Of a stretch of DNA of 64,000 nt, positions 63,321 through 64,000 are shown piece by piece. Numbering within the stretch: position 1 is the stretch's first letter; each line of letters starts with the position of its first letter. The notes beneath the pieces are model-generated. The model saw only the letters and a list, made by a program, of their open reading frames with translations. It was not told where the DNA came from and did not search any database. This stretch comes from Rhizobium sp. EC-SD404 (GTDB lineage Bacteria > Pseudomonadota > Alphaproteobacteria > Rhizobiales > Rhizobiaceae): NCBI RefSeq assembly GCF_902498825.1, contig NZ_LR701458.1, positions 26,205 to 90,204 of the forward strand, in the 5' to 3' direction. The position numbers and the translations under genes are program-made.

Positions 63321-64000
63321 CTACACGCAACCATCATTCTCGTGGGAGAGGGCGGTCTCGGTACCAACCAGTGCGACCTCGGCCAACCGCAGGCTGGGAT
63401 CGTCGCCAATAAGGGATGTCGCCATTCGGCGGCCCTGTTCCTCGGAAAGCGGAGCGAGGCGCATCGTCGTGACGCTGACCGCGGCATTTCCCGTCTTATC
63501 CCACGCGGCGTCGAGCCCCGGCCGCGATGTCAACAGCAACAGGATCCGGTGGCCCGCAATGCCGGCGATGAGTTGGCGCACGGCCGAAAGGCTCATGGCA
63601 TCCGCCCAATGCATGTCTTCCAGCAGGATCAGAAGCGGCTTTTTCGCAGCGGCGCCGTGGACCGCCGCAAGACAGGCCTCGCGCACCTGCAAGGCACGCT
63701 CGGCCCCCTGCATTTGCGCCCATGAGGGGTCGTCGATCACCTGGCCGAGAGCGTAGAGCAAGGCGGTTCGATGTCGCTCATCGAGCTTGAAAGCGCTCAC
63801 GCTTCGATCGATTGCGCGCATAGTCGTTGCCGCATCTTCGTCACCGGACAGGCCGAAAAGGGACAGGAAGAGCCGCCTAACGAGCTCGTGGCTGACAGTC
63901 TCGTTGATTTCCTCGGCGCCCGCTTCGATGATCGTGACGGCCTTGAAGCCAAGCGAGCCGACGAATTCGTGCACCAGTCGGGATTTGCCAACGCCTGCTT
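63321..64000 (-). pseudogene. AAA_16/STAND ATPase fragment (cyclase- or LuxR-associated type), truncated
   Basis: The frame runs in from the right edge and contains Walker A AGVGKSRL at the very edge and Walker B LLILLEDMHWAD, then LLLLTSRPG and SEEQGRRMATSLIG as in the AAA_16 ATPase modules of adenylate-cyclase or LuxR-type signalling proteins. After DPSLRLAEVALVG the sequence departs from the usual NPFFxEE block and stops at 63321. Proteins of this type normally continue for hundreds of residues of TPR-like repeats, so the 3' part appears lost. The 5' end is outside the window. Confidence 0.7.

Noticed and set aside
1-64000. tRNA, rRNA, CRISPR array, prophage or intact insertion sequence
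   Set aside because: None was seen: no spaced identical repeats, no transposase or integrase frames and no tRNA-like cloverleaf were recognised by eye.

Overview
The window reads as accessory DNA from a GC-rich alphaproteobacterium, most likely of the order Hyphomicrobiales (rhizobia and relatives). The basis is gene content: many ABC and TRAP uptake systems, a Ti-plasmid-type TraA remnant, a GH144-like glucanase, an RTX haem peroxidase of the Mn-oxidising type, and dense small operons controlled by AraC, LysR, GntR and LacI regulators. Two broken genes (lysR, traA) and a truncated ATPase at the right edge suggest a plasmid, chromid or island. No rRNA, tRNA, CRISPR array or intact insertion sequence was seen.

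Layout. 1-5135 (-): a very long animal-type haem peroxidase with RTX calcium-binding repeats, frameshifted and running off the left edge, followed by a divergent histidine kinase/response regulator pair (5536-7565). 7587-15989: a DUF2200 protein, two AraC regulators each divergent from an oxidoreductase unit, a homoserine-dehydrogenase-like protein, an alpha/beta hydrolase and exonuclease III. 16162-23731: a sulfate-uptake block (Rrf2 regulator, periplasmic binding protein, CysT, CysW, CysA, a FAD protein, an SLC13/TrkA-C permease). 24198-30019: SDR/LysR pair and a periplasmic PaoABC-type aldehyde oxidoreductase. 30728-33078: GH144-like glucanase and YihY/BrkB membrane protein.

33458-43800: an AraC-controlled cluster whose order (Mo-hydroxylase large, FAD and FeS subunits, acyl-CoA ligase, crotonase-fold protein) matches the known hmfABCDE 2-furoate pathway, with a BenE-type transporter as likely importer. 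It is bracketed by a lysR pseudogene and a traA remnant. 43756-52631: a PhyH-type dioxygenase whose 3' end runs into the traA remnant; then a GntR/FCD regulator, an enolase-superfamily enzyme and a TRAP transporter, with matching operator-like sites in front of the regulator and the enzyme gene; then a bile-acid-symporter-family protein and an amidase.

52898-61008: a LacI-controlled cluster of unknown substrate: RbsB-type binding protein, single-domain ATPase, permease, phosphotriesterase-related protein, DUF1355 amidotransferase-like protein, a PfkB kinase on the opposite strand, a BtpA/SgcQ protein and a TenA-like protein lacking the usual cysteine. This is the best candidate for an undescribed pathway. 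61524-64000: an AraC/SDR pair and a truncated AAA ATPase fragment.

A recurring theme is a local regulator divergent from, or next to, a short enzyme operon, with a visible repeat in the intervening DNA that could be its operator. Function calls rest on motif reading by eye; none was checked against a database.
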